A DNA stretch of 64,000 nucleotides from Tipula vernalis (GCA_958295665.1 OY282560.1:84978311-85042310); one strand, 5' to 3'; shown: positions 1 through 12,512, counted from the stretch's first letter. Numbers and translations: made by a program. The notes: generated by a model not told the origin, from the letters alone.

Positions 1-505
1 TATCGTGTATTTTTGTTGGCATCGAGCTTACAAATAATATTAATGACAAAAAGACTTAAACAATTTAAAAACATTGCTTACAATCCGTTTATGAAAATGT
101 CGATTGGACATAGTCAGTGTGAACACGTGTTTTCGTTTTCTCCTTCATTTTGTTAATTTCCTCGCGTGTTATTGGTTCAACCCCTAATGTGAGTGACGAA
201 AAAATATCTTATGTCAATTTCGATTGGGATTGTTAAAAAAAAAAAAAAATTTTTTGATTCCCAATCCAGCGCACAAATTACACAGATTTTATTACAATCA
301 TTATTTTAATAACACAATTTATTTATTAATAACCCAACGAGCCCGTAAAAATTCTTGAGTAACAAAAAATCACGATTTTTTCAGCGCCTTGACTTGTCGC
401 AATTGACATTGGCATTTAATTTTCTTTGTCAACTACCAATAAGCTGATTTATTTTATCCAATCGAACAGTCATAATGATTTAAATCGGTTTTGTTCGTCA
501 AGGGC
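1..505. other. Non-coding AT-rich stretch
   Basis: No reading frame with recognisable protein features and no repeat boundary could be seen. There is an A run followed by a T run near 236-255. Short open frames here lack any domain signature. Confidence 0.5.
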
Positions 506-585
506 CGATCGTCGGAAGGCCGAATGTCGAAAGACTGAATGTGAAAAGGCTGAATGGGCCGAAAGGCTGAAAGAGTCGAAAGGCT
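506..585 (+). repeat. Degenerate GTCGAAAGGCCGAAT-type minisatellite, array 1
   Basis: About five imperfect copies of a ~15 bp unit (GTCGAAAGGCCGAAT and variants such as GTGAAAAGGCTGAAT) lie in tandem. The same unit recurs at 2308-2372, 5552-5590 and, inverted, 6220-6310. The open frames predicted over it on both strands are Arg/Lys/Glu- or Ser/His/Phe-rich by-products of the repeat and are not genes. Confidence 0.8.
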
Positions 586-600
586 GTGAGGGGACCGCCT

Positions 601-2300
601 TCTGCAACTCAGGCAAACTCAATTGCAAGACAAAGCGACCCGTCAACAGAAATATTTCAAAGAGTATCTGAGTCAGCACACATGCCTGGGCTAGGATCTC
701 GTCGGATTGGGGTGGATATTTACTCAGAACCCTCCTTGAAACTTTGTTAAGTGCTGATGTATAATAAAGATAATAAAAATAAAAAAATGAATTCACTAAC
801 TGACCATTACGAGATTGCTTTCTTGACACTTTCCACTAACAACACAGGATGCACGAGATCCTCCTCGATCTCAACCCTCCGAAAAGATTGTCTCACCTCT
901 CACATTTTAACGCTTATTCAGACATATTATCAATGTAAAACAAAATACATATGAGATTCTACTTTACACAAATTTATTGAACGAATTGAAATCATTTTAA
1001 CTTAAGACAATTACGAAATAATTTTAATGGTTACGAGTTAATTATCATATTTAAAGAAGTTTAATTTAATTTAATTTAATGACATTATAACTAAAATTTT
1101 TATATAATAATGAAATACATTAAAGTGTTACCTCATGTTTCAGGATACTGGTGGGAAGCGCTTCACACTGATCACTCGTAACACTACTGATTCTATACAA
1201 GAATGTTTTCGTGTTCACTTACTTAAATATTTTATGTTTTTAACTTAAATTAACTATACATAAACTAATTAATATTTTGATAATTTTGCATGCACTTATA
1301 TTTTGTTATTTAGACATACACAACACAGACATATTTATTAATTTATTTTGTTTTTCATTGCTCGATTATTTTGAGATTTTACAAATAATAACACTATTTG
1401 GTAAAACTAACGGTACACTTTATAACGCGAACTTTATTTGTGGTTTTGAATTGTAATAGGTGTGGCAAGGCCACGTAAATGATAATGATGACTGCTGACA
1501 AACACGAAACACTACATTACTTTTTGGTACAGTGCTCAAAATATGAAGGTGCCGCAATGATTGTTTATATAATTTATTTTTGTATCGTCTTGTATCGTAT
1601 CCGTTCGATAATTAGGTGATTTCCGACAAAGTATAGATCCGCTAACATCCAATTTTGTTACCAGGTTCGGGATTATTCCAGAATTTGTATGTGTAAATAT
1701 TTATAGACAATCGTAGAATATAGCGGTATATATTATATACATATGTAGAAATGCCGACGAAAATGGCAGTAAAACTACCGAAATATACCAAAATTTGTTA
1801 AATGGTAGTGGCTACCTAATTATTTCGACCACACGGTTATCTAAAGAATGGTTTAAAATTCTAAAATTAATAACTACCTTCGACACTGTATTGAATTTCT
1901 TAAGCACTTTGAGCTTTACTTACATGGATTAAAGAAATAATTTGTGTATTTTTATTACAACCAATCGTTATTTGCACCCACTATATAGTCCGATAATATA
2001 TATACTATACCAAACGTACAGACTTTTAAATAATAATTATTCAGGAAATCTGTTTGTTTCTTGATCACGGCAGCCACCAAAAAGAATTATTATTCTTGAT
2101 GGTTAGTGAGGATTATAAATTACCGAAAGTAATTTGTTTATTATGCTCGTCAAACAGGTATATAACTCTCATTTTTTTGTTTTATTTGTATATATACAAT
2201 AACCATGTACTCATCGTTGTACATAGACGTAATTACTATTATGTATAATAAAAAAACAGAAATAATTTGGAAATGTTTACAGTCGCTCAGATACCTGTAA
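601..2300. other. Non-coding stretch
   Basis: AT-rich sequence with several AATTT-type simple runs (about 1060-1080). No domain-bearing frame, tRNA or terminal repeat was recognised. Confidence 0.45.
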
Positions 2301-2307
2301 CGATCGT

Positions 2308-2372
2308 TACAAGGCCGAATATCGAAAGACCGATTGTGTCGAAAGGCCGAATGTGTCGAAAGGCCGACTCAA
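2308..2372 (+). repeat. GTCGAAAGGCCGAAT-type minisatellite, array 2
   Basis: Three to four copies of a 15-17 bp unit (GTGTCGAAAGGCCGAAT form), the same orientation as the array at 506-585. No inverted partner was seen nearby, so its relation to the long-inverted-repeat element at 5453-6402 is inferred only from the shared unit. Confidence 0.75.
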
Positions 2373-3639
2373 AGTGAAGGGAATTAAGTAAAGAAAAATA
2401 TTCTAAAGCAAAGGATGACTCTATTAAGTGAAGGAGAATGCGGTTAAATAAAATATCGAATCAATAAAATATCGACCAATATTTTCGATTCAGTTTTATT
2501 ATATCTGATTTTAGAATAATGCCGAAGAATATCTCGAATGTTGTATTCTCGAAACGCAAAAGAAGAATCATATTAAAATAAAATTAAATTTATAAATATA
2601 ACAAATTTTTTTCATGAATTATAAGGATCTTTATAAAATTATAAGGATAGGATTAAGTTAAATGCAAATATTGTGGTTACTCTTATTTTAGGAAATTCAA
2701 TATTTGCCCTTTTTTTTAAAATTCTTAATTATTGGCACTACGTGAAATGTCGCGTCCATTATCCAACAATCGAACTCAGATAAAATTTGAAGGTTGAAGT
2801 TTATTGCCAGAATAATTATCTTTTCGTTGTTGAACGCTGACTCTTTCAATATTAATAATTCACCTTAACAGTACCTTAGATTATTTGGTATTTTGATGTC
2901 CTCTAAATTTTTTGGTACAATTAAGTGATCGTACATTTTTTCGGTGCATTTTTGAAGATAAATATCTTTTGAATTCAGCGGATTTTTAAACTATTAAATC
3001 TGAAATGATTACAGACGGAGTGGCATCGGAATTGGTAGCCACGGCTTTTAAAGTGGCATTAGCGCGTTACACTATAGCTTCCCAGGAATTAGGACTACGA
3101 TTATGCTGTGATGGCGGTTATGATAATATTGTTTCATTACTAAGCTTTGTTCTAATAGCTCTTTCCTTACGCCCATTCTTTTTTTTAAACAACAACGCCA
3201 GTAATAGTTATTTAGCCGAGTGGGACATTATCCCGAGTGGATAATATCTCTTTGCTCACTCACGAGTGGTATACAATGTTTTATCCGCTTTTGTTGAAAT
3301 AAATTTCGTAAATTAATAAGAAATAGTTCCATTTTTGTGTTTTCACACTGGAGCATTGAATTTTGAAATACATTTTATCATAGTGACCGTTCTTTAAATT
3401 GTCATGGTGTACTTTAATTTAAATACTTTTTGGAATATAATTTTCATTCAATTTGGCTGCGAATAATTTTCCAATGACTACTCAACATTTTGTTATATCA
3501 AATATAACTCACGTTGCCCCTAGCAGCGTGGGTTATACAATAACAATGGGTTGTTTTACATTTTCTTTATTTGAAATCAACATAGTTATCGGGCTATTAT
3601 ACCATATATCAAGAGTGGATAATAGTATATTATTCAACG
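2373..3639. other. Non-coding stretch
   Basis: No gene recognised. A 79-codon frame at 3005-3244 has no family signature and no splice or promoter context that I can defend. A small GC-rich hairpin (ACGTTGCCCC...AGCGTGGG) lies near 3510-3535. Confidence 0.4.
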
Positions 3640-3747
3640 AGCATATAATGATAGCTGTTATTCACGAAGATGAAGTTCACCGACACGAGCCGATAGGCGA
3701 GTGTCGTAAATTATCTGAGTGACTAACAGCCATTATATGCGAGTAGA
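3640..3747. repeat. Long imperfect hairpin (~45 bp arms)
   Basis: The arm starting GCATATAATGATAGCTGTTA pairs imperfectly with the arm ending TAACAGCCATTATATGC. The inner part pairs CGACACGAGCC with GGCGAGTGTCG, leaving a very short loop. The stem is interrupted by a few mismatches. It could be the core of a palindromic MITE or a structured transcript. No target duplication was found. Confidence 0.6.
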
Positions 3748-4151
3748 ATACGATACTTTGTCCATGACCGATAAAAAATTGTATTTTATTATCAAATCCT
3801 TTAAATAAACCTAAAATAATTTGCGTCGACGTTTTGACGTCTCAGTTTAATAATAATAAAAATGGCAAGAGACTACTAGATAAAATTTCAAAAATTAAAT
3901 TTTTGTTTGGTAGCAGTGAATAATGGAAGAAGGGACTACTAGGTAAACTAGCAGTGAATAATGGTTATCATAATAATTGAAGTTAAACAAACGTATAATG
4001 AGTATTTTATAGGTTAGTCGTGGACAAAAATTATTTTTAAATTATTTTTCAACTACACGGGCATAGCCATCAACACACAATTTTTCTTTGCCTTTTTTTG
4101 ATTGGCCTACTCGAAAGTTCATGTTTGTCCTTCAAAATATTATTAACACTG

Positions 4152-5218
4152 CACAGGAACCAAGCGCAAATTTTAGTGGAAAAAAACCTTGATATAAATT
4201 TATTGTAGTTGGCTAGAAAAACGTACGTTCAACTTTAAAATATTTTTTTTTACAGCAGAAGCCTGTGTAATTAATATTCATTTTGCTATGTTTACAAAAT
4301 ACTTTGACGTTTTAAAAAAATTGTTGTGGCATAAAGATTAGACGCTGATATTTTTAGTTTGCGCGATTTTATTTTTTTCCAATTAAAAATATATTGATTA
4401 AATTTTAGGTATCTAATATGAGAGTTTAAAAAATCTTTTGGCCAATGTGCACCAAATATGGTTAACTCTTCTGCGGATATACCGGCATATGCCGTCAAAC
4501 AAACATGCTGCTACGTATTATTTAATATAAAATGGAACTTTCCAATGAACTAACAAAAATTACAACTGAGATTTTATCTTTACGCCCCAGACCCAGTCCC
4601 AGCAAAACGTCATTTGACTTTAATTTTGACTCATTTAAAGTTGCATATTGTTTCAAATTTTCGAACTTTATTTGAAAATTTAGCGATTGTCTCAGCAGAT
4701 CCAGCAATATTCAAATTTTTTGCAACAAAGTTCCAAAAAGGTTCTGTCTTTTTGTCGATTGTCTATTGCCCTTTAAGGAAATTACATAAAAAAGTGAGGC
4801 ATTGGTTTACCGTGAATAAACAGAAAAAGCTTCTCAACTAATTGACTAAATTAATTTAGCAAACTTTAGCACAGTTAGCATTTAAAAAAAAATAAATAAT
4901 CCAGTGGTATTCTTACATTATCTATTTATATGTATCGTCCGTCATCTTTAGTAGCTGGATTAGAAATATAAATTTTAAATTTTGCTTTTGTTAAAATGTA
5001 TAAAGACTAGATATATAAACGACTTTTTAAAATTTTATAAATACCCTCAATACGTATTAATAAGGTTTTCTCTAATATATCGAGTTTTTTAATTTGGTTT
5101 CATGCACGAAATTATTTTACAGCGGTTTTGGTTGCATGCAATTTTTTTTTTTTAAATATAATTTTATATCGAATTTTTTCTCTCAAAAATTTGCGCTTGG
5201 TTCCTATGGTGGTTAGTT
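4152..5218. mobile_element. Non-autonomous DNA transposon with 23-bp terminal inverted repeats (copy A)
   Basis: The ends are inverted copies of CAYAGGAACCAAGCGCAAATTTT: the left begins CACAGGAACC at 4152 and the right ends GGTTCCTATG at 5218. No intact transposase is visible. Two internal blocks (about 4255-4390 and 4435-5218) are clearly similar to 17152-17300 and 18045-18822, a second, longer copy. I could not see a convincing target duplication, so the superfamily is unassigned. CA termini would be compatible with hAT. Confidence 0.75.
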
Positions 5219-5452
5219 ACAAATAAATATATTACACAACAATTTTAATCAGTACCAATTAAATATAAAATGTCGTCCTATCAAACATTTTTAAAAAATA
5301 TAAACATTAAATGATTTTGCATAAACTCACGTAAAAAGAATCATAAATTGTGACAGTTTTGTAAAGTTAGGAGATTTCGGTTTCTAGATATTGATTTCGA
5401 TATAACGTTTGCCGAAATATTACCCCGGTTAAGTCAAGGCGACTTAACTTAA

Positions 5453-6402
5453 ATTTTACAAAAACTTTCAGTTTGACCCTTCAGCATTTTTTTACTACGT
5501 CAATGATGGCTGCGTAGGAAAATAAAAATATCGTTTGATTTTGAAAGAAGAAATGTCGAAAGGCCGAATGTCGAAAGGACGAATGTCTAAACATGCCTTA
5601 GTGCATTATATGACATGCTGTAGTGTACCAAGGGCCGTACTGAAATATGCAATCTTGCTGTACTGTCATATTCCGTAATGAAATATGCCGTAATATGATC
5701 GTATGATCATCGTGCCGTCAAAACTATTTTCTTTTATTTTTAAAGAAAACAAAAGGATGTTTTATAAACTATAGAGCTCGAATTACAAAATAATATAAAA
5801 TTTTCACTACAATTGTTCCGTAATTCATATTAAAGAATATTTAATAATTTAATCACATAATTCAAAAACAGTTTTATCGAAATTTTCGTATTAATTATCA
5901 TGTAAAACAGCTTTTTAAGTCTTCCACCCTTAAAAATGGAAAATGTCAAAACTCAAAACTAAAGTGATAAAAATGGAAAATATGTTTACGCGAAATACAT
6001 AACACAAAAATATACTTTTCTTATCTACTCAATCACTAAAATAGGCCTTAAAATATGCTCACGAATAACATCTTTAACCATAAAAAAAAAAAAATAAACA
6101 CGTCGCTTGTCCACAACAGTTATTTAATAGCATAATAACAGAACAAAACATACAAGAAATGTAACCGATACATCTAATGACAATAAAAAAACATCGCAAC
6201 AAAATTTGATCACATCCATCATTCGGCATTTCGACATTCGGCTTTCCGACCCATTCGGCCTCTCGACCCATTCGCCATTTCGACATTCGGCCTTTCGACA
6301 TTCCTCCTTTCAACATCAAACGATATTTTTATTTTCCTACGCAGCCATCATTGACGTAGGAAAAAAAATGCTGAAGGGTCAAACTAAAAGTATCTGTAAA
6401 AT
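5453..6402. mobile_element. ~950 bp element with long inverted repeats that carry a minisatellite
   Basis: About 130 bp at each end are inverted copies. They include TTTGACCCTTCAGCATTTTT, GTCAATGATGGCTGCGTAGG and AAAATATCGTTTGAT, followed inward by GTCGAAAGGCCGAAT minisatellite units. The left arm has roughly two to three units and the right arm about six. TTAA stands just outside both ends (5449-5452 and 6403-6406), which would fit a TTAA-targeting superfamily such as piggyBac or Kolobok, but the local AT richness makes this weak. The ~600 bp centre has no recognisable coding sequence. The open frames at 6074-6319 and 6206-6406 are products of the repeat. Confidence 0.8.
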
Positions 6403-6409
6403 TTAAAAA

Positions 6410-9400
6410 AAGAACGAAGAAACATTAAACTGCATTATGTACAAATTTTAAAACAAACAATAAAAACCTCAAAAATAAAATCGCAAAAAATATTAACGAT
6501 GCCAGACGGGATGGTGGAGTAAACTTTAGCAACTTATATACTGCAAAGGAGTGTTTAAGTCAAGTATGTCGAATGAACTGTGTGATTTTAATTATGGAAT
6601 CTAATCGAGCGAGTCACTGTGTGGGGACTGAGCGGTTTTTCGGACGCCCATAAACAAAAAGACCAAATCATCGATGTATTATTTGGAGACCTTGCTTTAT
6701 TTAGGAATATAAATTTTAATTTCGAAATGGAGGTGTCGGTAATGGGGACAAATTGGTGGGACCGTATACCGTAAACGTACCACAAATCGTTGACCAGTGG
6801 CACACTTCTAAAATATCATAATTTATGATTTTTGAAATTTAGTTCTTGAACTTCGTTTTGTGAAAGTATGCGCTTCTATTTGCTCACAAATATAATTGAA
6901 CTGGACATATTGCAGTTTTCGACAGCTGTTCTAGTTGTCGAATTTTACAATTTATTTATATAATAATATAACGTATTTTCATATTATTTCCTTCGTCAAT
7001 CTAAATAGAGTGCTTGAAACATTTACTTGAAAACAGTAACATTTCGTTGCGGTTTTGGCTTTTTGTATCCGTTGAAATAAAGATTTCAACGTGGGGTTAA
7101 TTGTTTTCCAATTTCTTACAATTTGATTTTTCCTTTAACTTTAAATAAAACTGGAGACGTGTGTTGCACATATGTAGGTTGCTCACACAATTTCATGCGA
7201 CCGCCTTAAACCTTGATTTACGAAATTTTCCGATTGAGCTCATCAAAAAAATCGACAAGTTAAAATTTACTGACTTGTGAATCGTCCCGTTTTCGACGGG
7301 ACAGACCAGTTTTAGAACCGAATGTCCCGTGTTCCGGCGCGGCCTCCCCGCCATCGGGACGCTGTTTGTCCCTTTTTGATCAAATTAAATATATTTCAGC
7401 AATTTTGAAAAGGAAGAAAAGGGTAAAACAAAATGTTATTGCCATTTTCAATTTCGCATTGGTTAAAATTTTCTGGTTTAGAGAATTAAGAAATTACACG
7501 AAATGAGTCACTTAATTTTATACATTGGTAAAAAAAATGAAGGCTTTGGATGAGAAACTTAAAAATGTTTATAATGGACCGCCACAATTTCCAAACACAT
7601 TCAGAGAACAAGAATATTATTATGTGCTATGAAATTATTTTACAAAAGGATCAGTGTATGGTAAAAAAACATGTAAGATTCGAAATTAAGTAGGCTTCAT
7701 TCCCTAAGTAATGGTTTCATTTGTTTTTTTCATTTATATCCATTTAGGAGCAAAGGAAGTATACAGTAGGCTTCCCTTGCTTCACTTAATCGTTATCTTT
7801 TGATATGAAGTGTTTTTTTTCCTTTAGTGATAAAAATCGAGGAAATCACAAGTAATTTCTCAAACATTCACTTTTTCAACCGAGAAGAACTTGTTGGTCC
7901 CTTCTTCTTACAAAGCTTTATGATAGTGATAAAGCGGCTGATGACAGTTCGCGTTTCCCTTATTGGTGGAGTCGCTGTATCTAAAATTGCTTCACGGTAT
8001 CTTAAGCTTTCGTTCGATTAAACTTGATGCGTTTTCTGTGTTTCTTCAAACCTTAAATTAGTAAAGGACTAAATAAAAATTGTGGTGTCCCGCTTTCCAA
8101 GTTTCCAAAGGTGACAAGTCTAGTCTCGTGATATCCAAATAAGCAAAAATAAAAAAATATTGCGATTGTAGTTTTGTGGTGACGAGATTACATATTTTTA
8201 ACCCTGTTAAGTTGACATTTTCTTGACGCGCAATCGACAAATCTCGTGAATCAACCTTGACGGAAAAACGATAAAATTTTTGTAACCGTTCGAAATGTTG
8301 TGACTTTGTGATTGTAAGTGGAACGTGTGGCAGAAGGGTGCTGTATCATGAATATTTGTGTGTTAAAACAAATATAACATCCGGATAACTTGATTGATTT
8401 GTTTGTGTATACGTATATATGATTATCCAAGTTTATTTGATTTGTGTGTTTACACGATTGTAGAATCGAATTATGAACACAAATACATGTTATTAGAATG
8501 ATTAGGAATATTGTAATTTGAAATGTATCTGAACTGAAACTATCATTAATCTGTATTATATTTACAATGTCCACATCAAGTAGACAAAATTGCGACAGGA
8601 CAAAGACAAATGAAACACTTGTTTTAAAGATAAAACAAAACTGAAATTTCCGCCCACATCGGAAAACGACAAACTCGGGACAAATTTTGACAGTTGTAAT
8701 ATATTTTCTAAGCTACCTGTTAATTAAAAAATATAGGAAAGAAAATGTATAGTTGTTTTGATAAAAATAAGGCAAATACGATGAGAATAACGGTTGACTC
8801 GAAATAAGATAACAAAACAAAAAACATTGGTGTGGATGCGGCATAATTTAGGTTATTGGAAACTGTATTTCGTAAGCTCTCGGATCATTATATCCGAGCC
8901 GTAGTAGTTTCAAGTTTGAACTCGTAAAGGAAAATCGGACAAAAGTTGCGTTTCTTCATCGTTCGCTTTGGCAGTTACAAGAACGTCAGGCTAAAAATAA
9001 ATAAAAAACAAATAAATGGCTTCATAGAGAAAGGTTTGTTACAATAACTGGTTGTCGCAAAATTGATAGGTATAATGATAGACAAAACATTACACTTCGA
9101 AAATTGGACATTTATTTCGGAACTACCGAATAGAGTACGCTTAGATGAACTAGGTTCAAAAGTGTGATGCGTATAAGGAAAACTCGTGGCGAAATTATGT
9201 GAATTTTATAGACTTAACTCTAATTTTCAATTTCTCAGTTCAAACCGTCCGTGTGTGGTTAATTTAGATAAAACCACACTTTATCAAAATAGTTCGATTT
9301 TGAGCTGTACCCAGGAACACAATATATTAAATTTAGTTTAATAGAATTTGCTGAGAAGTAGGATAGAAAATTGTTTTAAAATTTATGGTTACTGATTCGT

Positions 9401-10350
9401 CTAATTTGGGGTTTAACATACAGACTGTTTTTCTAAAAATTTAGAAGTTAAACAAATAGTTGAATAGGTTCCGAAGAATTATTGAGCTGAAAACCCCATT
9501 TTGATATTTGCTCGACTTATCCTTCTGTACAGACAATTTTGGCATTTGGAAAATGCAATAATCCAGAATTTCAATATGATTTGATTTTGTAATTGAACGA
9601 TTATCAAGGGGCTTTATTACGTTGAAATCTAGCCTAATCAATCAAAAAATATTTTTTGTTACTCAACAAATTTTTTTGACAAGAGTGACAATTTCCGCTA
9701 CATAAATAAACAAAATATTTTTTATTGTTGAGATGATTGTTAGCGCCACAAATATAAAAATCAATCCAAACCGTTTTTATTTTTGACTTACATATTTTTA
9801 TTTCAGTTCACATTTCTTCTAGGTTGGTTTTTTTTTTTTTTTTTTTTTTAAGTAAAGTAGGCACAACACAAACACCAGCCGTCACTTTGATGTTTGTGTA
9901 ATTAAAAAAGTAAACAAAAATTTAAGCGGAGTTACTGAACATCTTAAAATTGTTCAATTGCGTTCAATTGTTTATTAGAATAATAATCAATAAAATTTTA
10001 ATATTTGAAAATGGCCGGATGACAGCAAGTAAACAAATTTTTTAATGCAACCCGCACACCAATATCAAAAATAAATAAAACCAAGTTGGTTTACACATTT
10101 ATGTGTTGGCTATTGAAATTTATTTTGTCTGTACAAACGGTGAGAAAATTCTTTAGTTGTTTGAATACTCTTGACATACTGCGATTTAATAATGCCAATC
10201 GGATTTTTTAAACTGCTATCTGTTCAGGGTATTACATTACTAAGCTTCAACATTTGTCTAAAGTAATTTTAATTTAATTTAAGTATAATTTTGGAAGTTC
10301 CCAAATCAAACATTTTTGTTTTAGTAAATAAAAAGAGCCGATGAATCGAG
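6410..10350. other. Non-coding stretch
   Basis: Apart from the GC-rich patch at 7284-7375 and a T homopolymer near 9829-9850, I see nothing I can name. Frames of 60-107 codons here (for example 8251-8574, minus) show no domain features and coincide with low-complexity sequence. Confidence 0.4.
7284..7375. other. GC-rich palindromic patch, probable transposon end fragment
   Basis: Within AT-rich DNA this ~90 bp is GC-rich and has GTCCCG...CGGGAC pairs at 7284-7302 and 7324-7360. Related GTCCCG or CGGGACA words occur near 8086 and 8675. It resembles terminal or subterminal parts of DNA transposons, but I could not define both ends. Confidence 0.35.
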
Positions 10351-10429
10351 ATGCGTATATATTGTAGTTAGATGAACACAAATGGTGCGCTTTGGAACAT
10401 TCAACAAAGGGCATTGTGAAATGTGTCGT

Positions 10430-10565
10430 GAACATCTTTTCCATAAAAGATTACTTAGCCTCAAATTCATTGATAATTCTGTCCAAACTATTCGTTTTAA
10501 GACACCCGATTATGGTTGATTACCATTCGTCCTGGTGGCAAATTATCCAATTTCCATTTGTTCTT
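10430..10565 (-). pseudogene. Copia-like reverse transcriptase fragment (remnant)
   Basis: On the minus strand, 10518-10556 reads TWKLDNLPPGRM. This resembles the conserved start of Ty1/copia reverse transcriptase (family pattern: TW-x-L-V-x-LPPG-(R/K)). Downstream, residues like those of the F-K-A-R-L block are barely visible and the frame decays. It lies downstream, on the same strand, of the integrase remnant at 11090-11240, which is the order expected for copia elements (integrase, then RT). Only a small piece survives, with no LTRs recognised. Confidence 0.5.
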
Positions 10566-10663
10566 GTGTGAAATTCCTCAGCCATGTTTTTTTCCTGTCT
10601 GGATTATACTCACTATTACTCCCACCACTATCAACGGATCATATAACTGCAGAGTGATATACG

Positions 10664-10801
10664 TTTTGTAGTTCAAATTCCCTCTTTTGCAAATGATTTC
10701 TATTTTTTCACAACTCTTTCCATCAGGATGAGATGAAATAAATTGTAAATGAAGTAAATAAAATTAAAAATCATTTGCAAAATAGTGAATTTGAACTGCA
10801 G
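10664..10801. repeat. Short inverted repeat
   Basis: GTAGTTCAAATTCCCTCTTT followed by GCAAATGATTT is mirrored by AAATCATTTGC and GTGAATTTGAACTGC at 10768-10801. The arms are ~33 bp with a few mismatches, around a ~65 bp spacer. It may be a small foldback insertion inside the decayed copia-like region. Confidence 0.6.
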
Positions 10802-11089
10802 AACCTGTAGCAGCACGCAAAAAAAATTATACATTCCGACCTCAGGTATCAGATAGTTACCATCACGCCGTCATCTAGAATTCAATTAGATCACTCAGCT
10901 GATGATGCAATATTGACTAATTCATCTTTGAATAAACAAAAATAATTAGGTTTTGACACATTATTACCAGTTACTTCATTTGAAATTAAATCAATTTCTA
11001 TGAAATTCACATCTTGTCTTACTACATGTTATTTTTCACCCCAGAGTTAAATACGATATGGCTTTGATTGATCAGATCAAATTTTAGCC

Positions 11090-11240
11090 GTTCTCTCAGG
11101 CTATTTCGATTGATCCTTTCCATGGCAAACGATTGGTAACCTACCCAGCAGTATTGACCACCTCATCCCAAAAACGTACGCTGAACTTTGAATTGAAAAG
11201 CATGCATCTTGCCTTACCAACCAGTGTCCTAATCGGGTTG
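11090..11240 (-). pseudogene. Copia-like integrase fragment (remnant)
   Basis: The minus-strand frame reads RTLVGKARCMLFNSKFSVRF, then WDEVVNTA. This matches the end of the Ty1/copia integrase core (family pattern: N-R-T-L-x-E-x-A-R-x-M-L ... F-W-x-E-A-V-x-T-A). A frameshift follows, after which NRLP-like residues continue in another frame (about 11101-11145). Upstream sequence (11260-11440) no longer reads as integrase. The identification is firm as a family, but the copy is a short, dead fragment. Confidence 0.7.
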
Positions 11241-12201
11241 GTATCGTTACAGCAAAAAAAAAAAAATATTCTAAAAAAATGTTTCCCCAAACCCCGTTGA
11301 TTGTTATCAATTAGAATATTTTTCACAGATTTATGTTTTTTTATAATTACTAAATAGAGAACTCCCCAAAGCCGTTTAACATTCGTCCACTCTGGCCAAG
11401 CATGACAAGAAATTATGTAGGATCTTTCTGTTTTCATGTTTACAAAAATTTAATGGAGTCTTCCTTTTTTAATGGAGGAACGTTATTTTAAAATTTTAGG
11501 AGATAATTATTTTTGGAAATATGATGTTGTCCCTTCCTAATCATCCCGTCTTTGAGATACTGTCATACGAAGAAAATTTTTCGCCTACTTACACTTGTAA
11601 GTAAGGCAAGTGGCTTTCTTCGTTGCATTTGAAACATTTGAAAAATTTTCTTTTACAGCTTCACTTATTACAGTCCCTTTACCCCCAAGAGGGTACATTT
11701 TGCCTCATCAGAAGCAGTGCTAAGGTGCTTTGTAAGAAAGATTGACCAATAGTAAAATTAAAGGAAGGTACAAATATATGTATTTGCTGGATGCGGGCCT
11801 TTTCCACAAAAACAAACAAAAGTTGAAAAAGTGTAAATGTTTTCCTTTATTGTATCATTACATAATGCCAATACAAAATTAGTATGACGAATGAAGGATT
11901 TTTCATGTAAACGTACAACGTACGAAATGTATAAGACCAATAATAATTTTTGAATTTTCTATATTTTGTCCCGATTTTTTTCGACCAATTATACCATTCC
12001 TACTACCTTCTAAACGTGCCCGTTTTGTTTTCCAAGCCAAGAAAGAACACGAGACAATTTAAGGATTTATTTGCAGCTGTACTTAAGGGGTTTTTTGATG
12101 TTTAAAATTTTTACAATTGGTACAATTGGGCAAGCCCCATTGGTGACGCGGTGCGAATATGACCTTTTCCTTTGTGGGCACAGCCGTAGACGTAATGTTC
12201 T

Positions 12202-12255
12202 CGTTTTCATGGTCGCGTTGTGGTCGATCGTTTTCATAGTCGCGTTGTGGTCGAT
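12202..12255 (-). repeat. In-frame 27-bp tandem duplication inside a short open frame
   Basis: Two adjacent 27-bp copies (plus strand CGTTTTCATRGTCGCGTTG, then TGGTCGAT) differ by one base. On the minus strand they lie in an 84-codon frame (12083-12337) and encode DRPQRDYEN then DRPQRDHEN. The frame ends CTNCKNFKHQKTP-like and is less AT-rich than its surroundings. It could be an exon remnant, but there is no homology call. Confidence 0.5.
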
Positions 12256-12474
12256 CTACCCGGCAAAAACCCATGTTGATAGTTAGAAAGATGACGTGGA
12301 ATAATAGATTTAAAACTTTTGCACACAAGCATTTCAAACAATTTAGATAATATTAATGTGGTTGCAATACCTCTGTAACATAAGATATCATTTCTTTTCT
12401 CTCTACTAAAGTTAGTGAGAGAAGTTGAGGAGTTTACAAAGGGGTGAAGAAAATTGATCTGAATGGTTTTTCAG

Positions 12475-12512
12475 TATAAAAGGCGGGATTCCGTCCGGAC
12501 CACAAGTCATCT
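12475..12512 (+). promoter_or_regulatory. Candidate core promoter (TATA box)
   Basis: TATAAAAGGC begins at 12475, a near-ideal animal TATA box. About 30 bp downstream is ACAAGTCATC, a plausible but imperfect initiator. The stretch between is unusually GC-rich for the window. A short ATG exon with a splice donor follows at 12556. Inference only: no transcript evidence is available. Confidence 0.4.

Noticed and set aside
470..829. 119-codon minus-strand frame and its plus-strand partner at 426-671
   Set aside because: Both are generated by the GTCGAAAGGCCGAAT minisatellite; the residues are repeat-derived and show no domain.
3005..3244. 79-codon frame beginning MITDGVASELVATAFKVALA
   Set aside because: Reads somewhat protein-like at first but has no family match I can name, ends in low complexity and lacks promoter or splice context.
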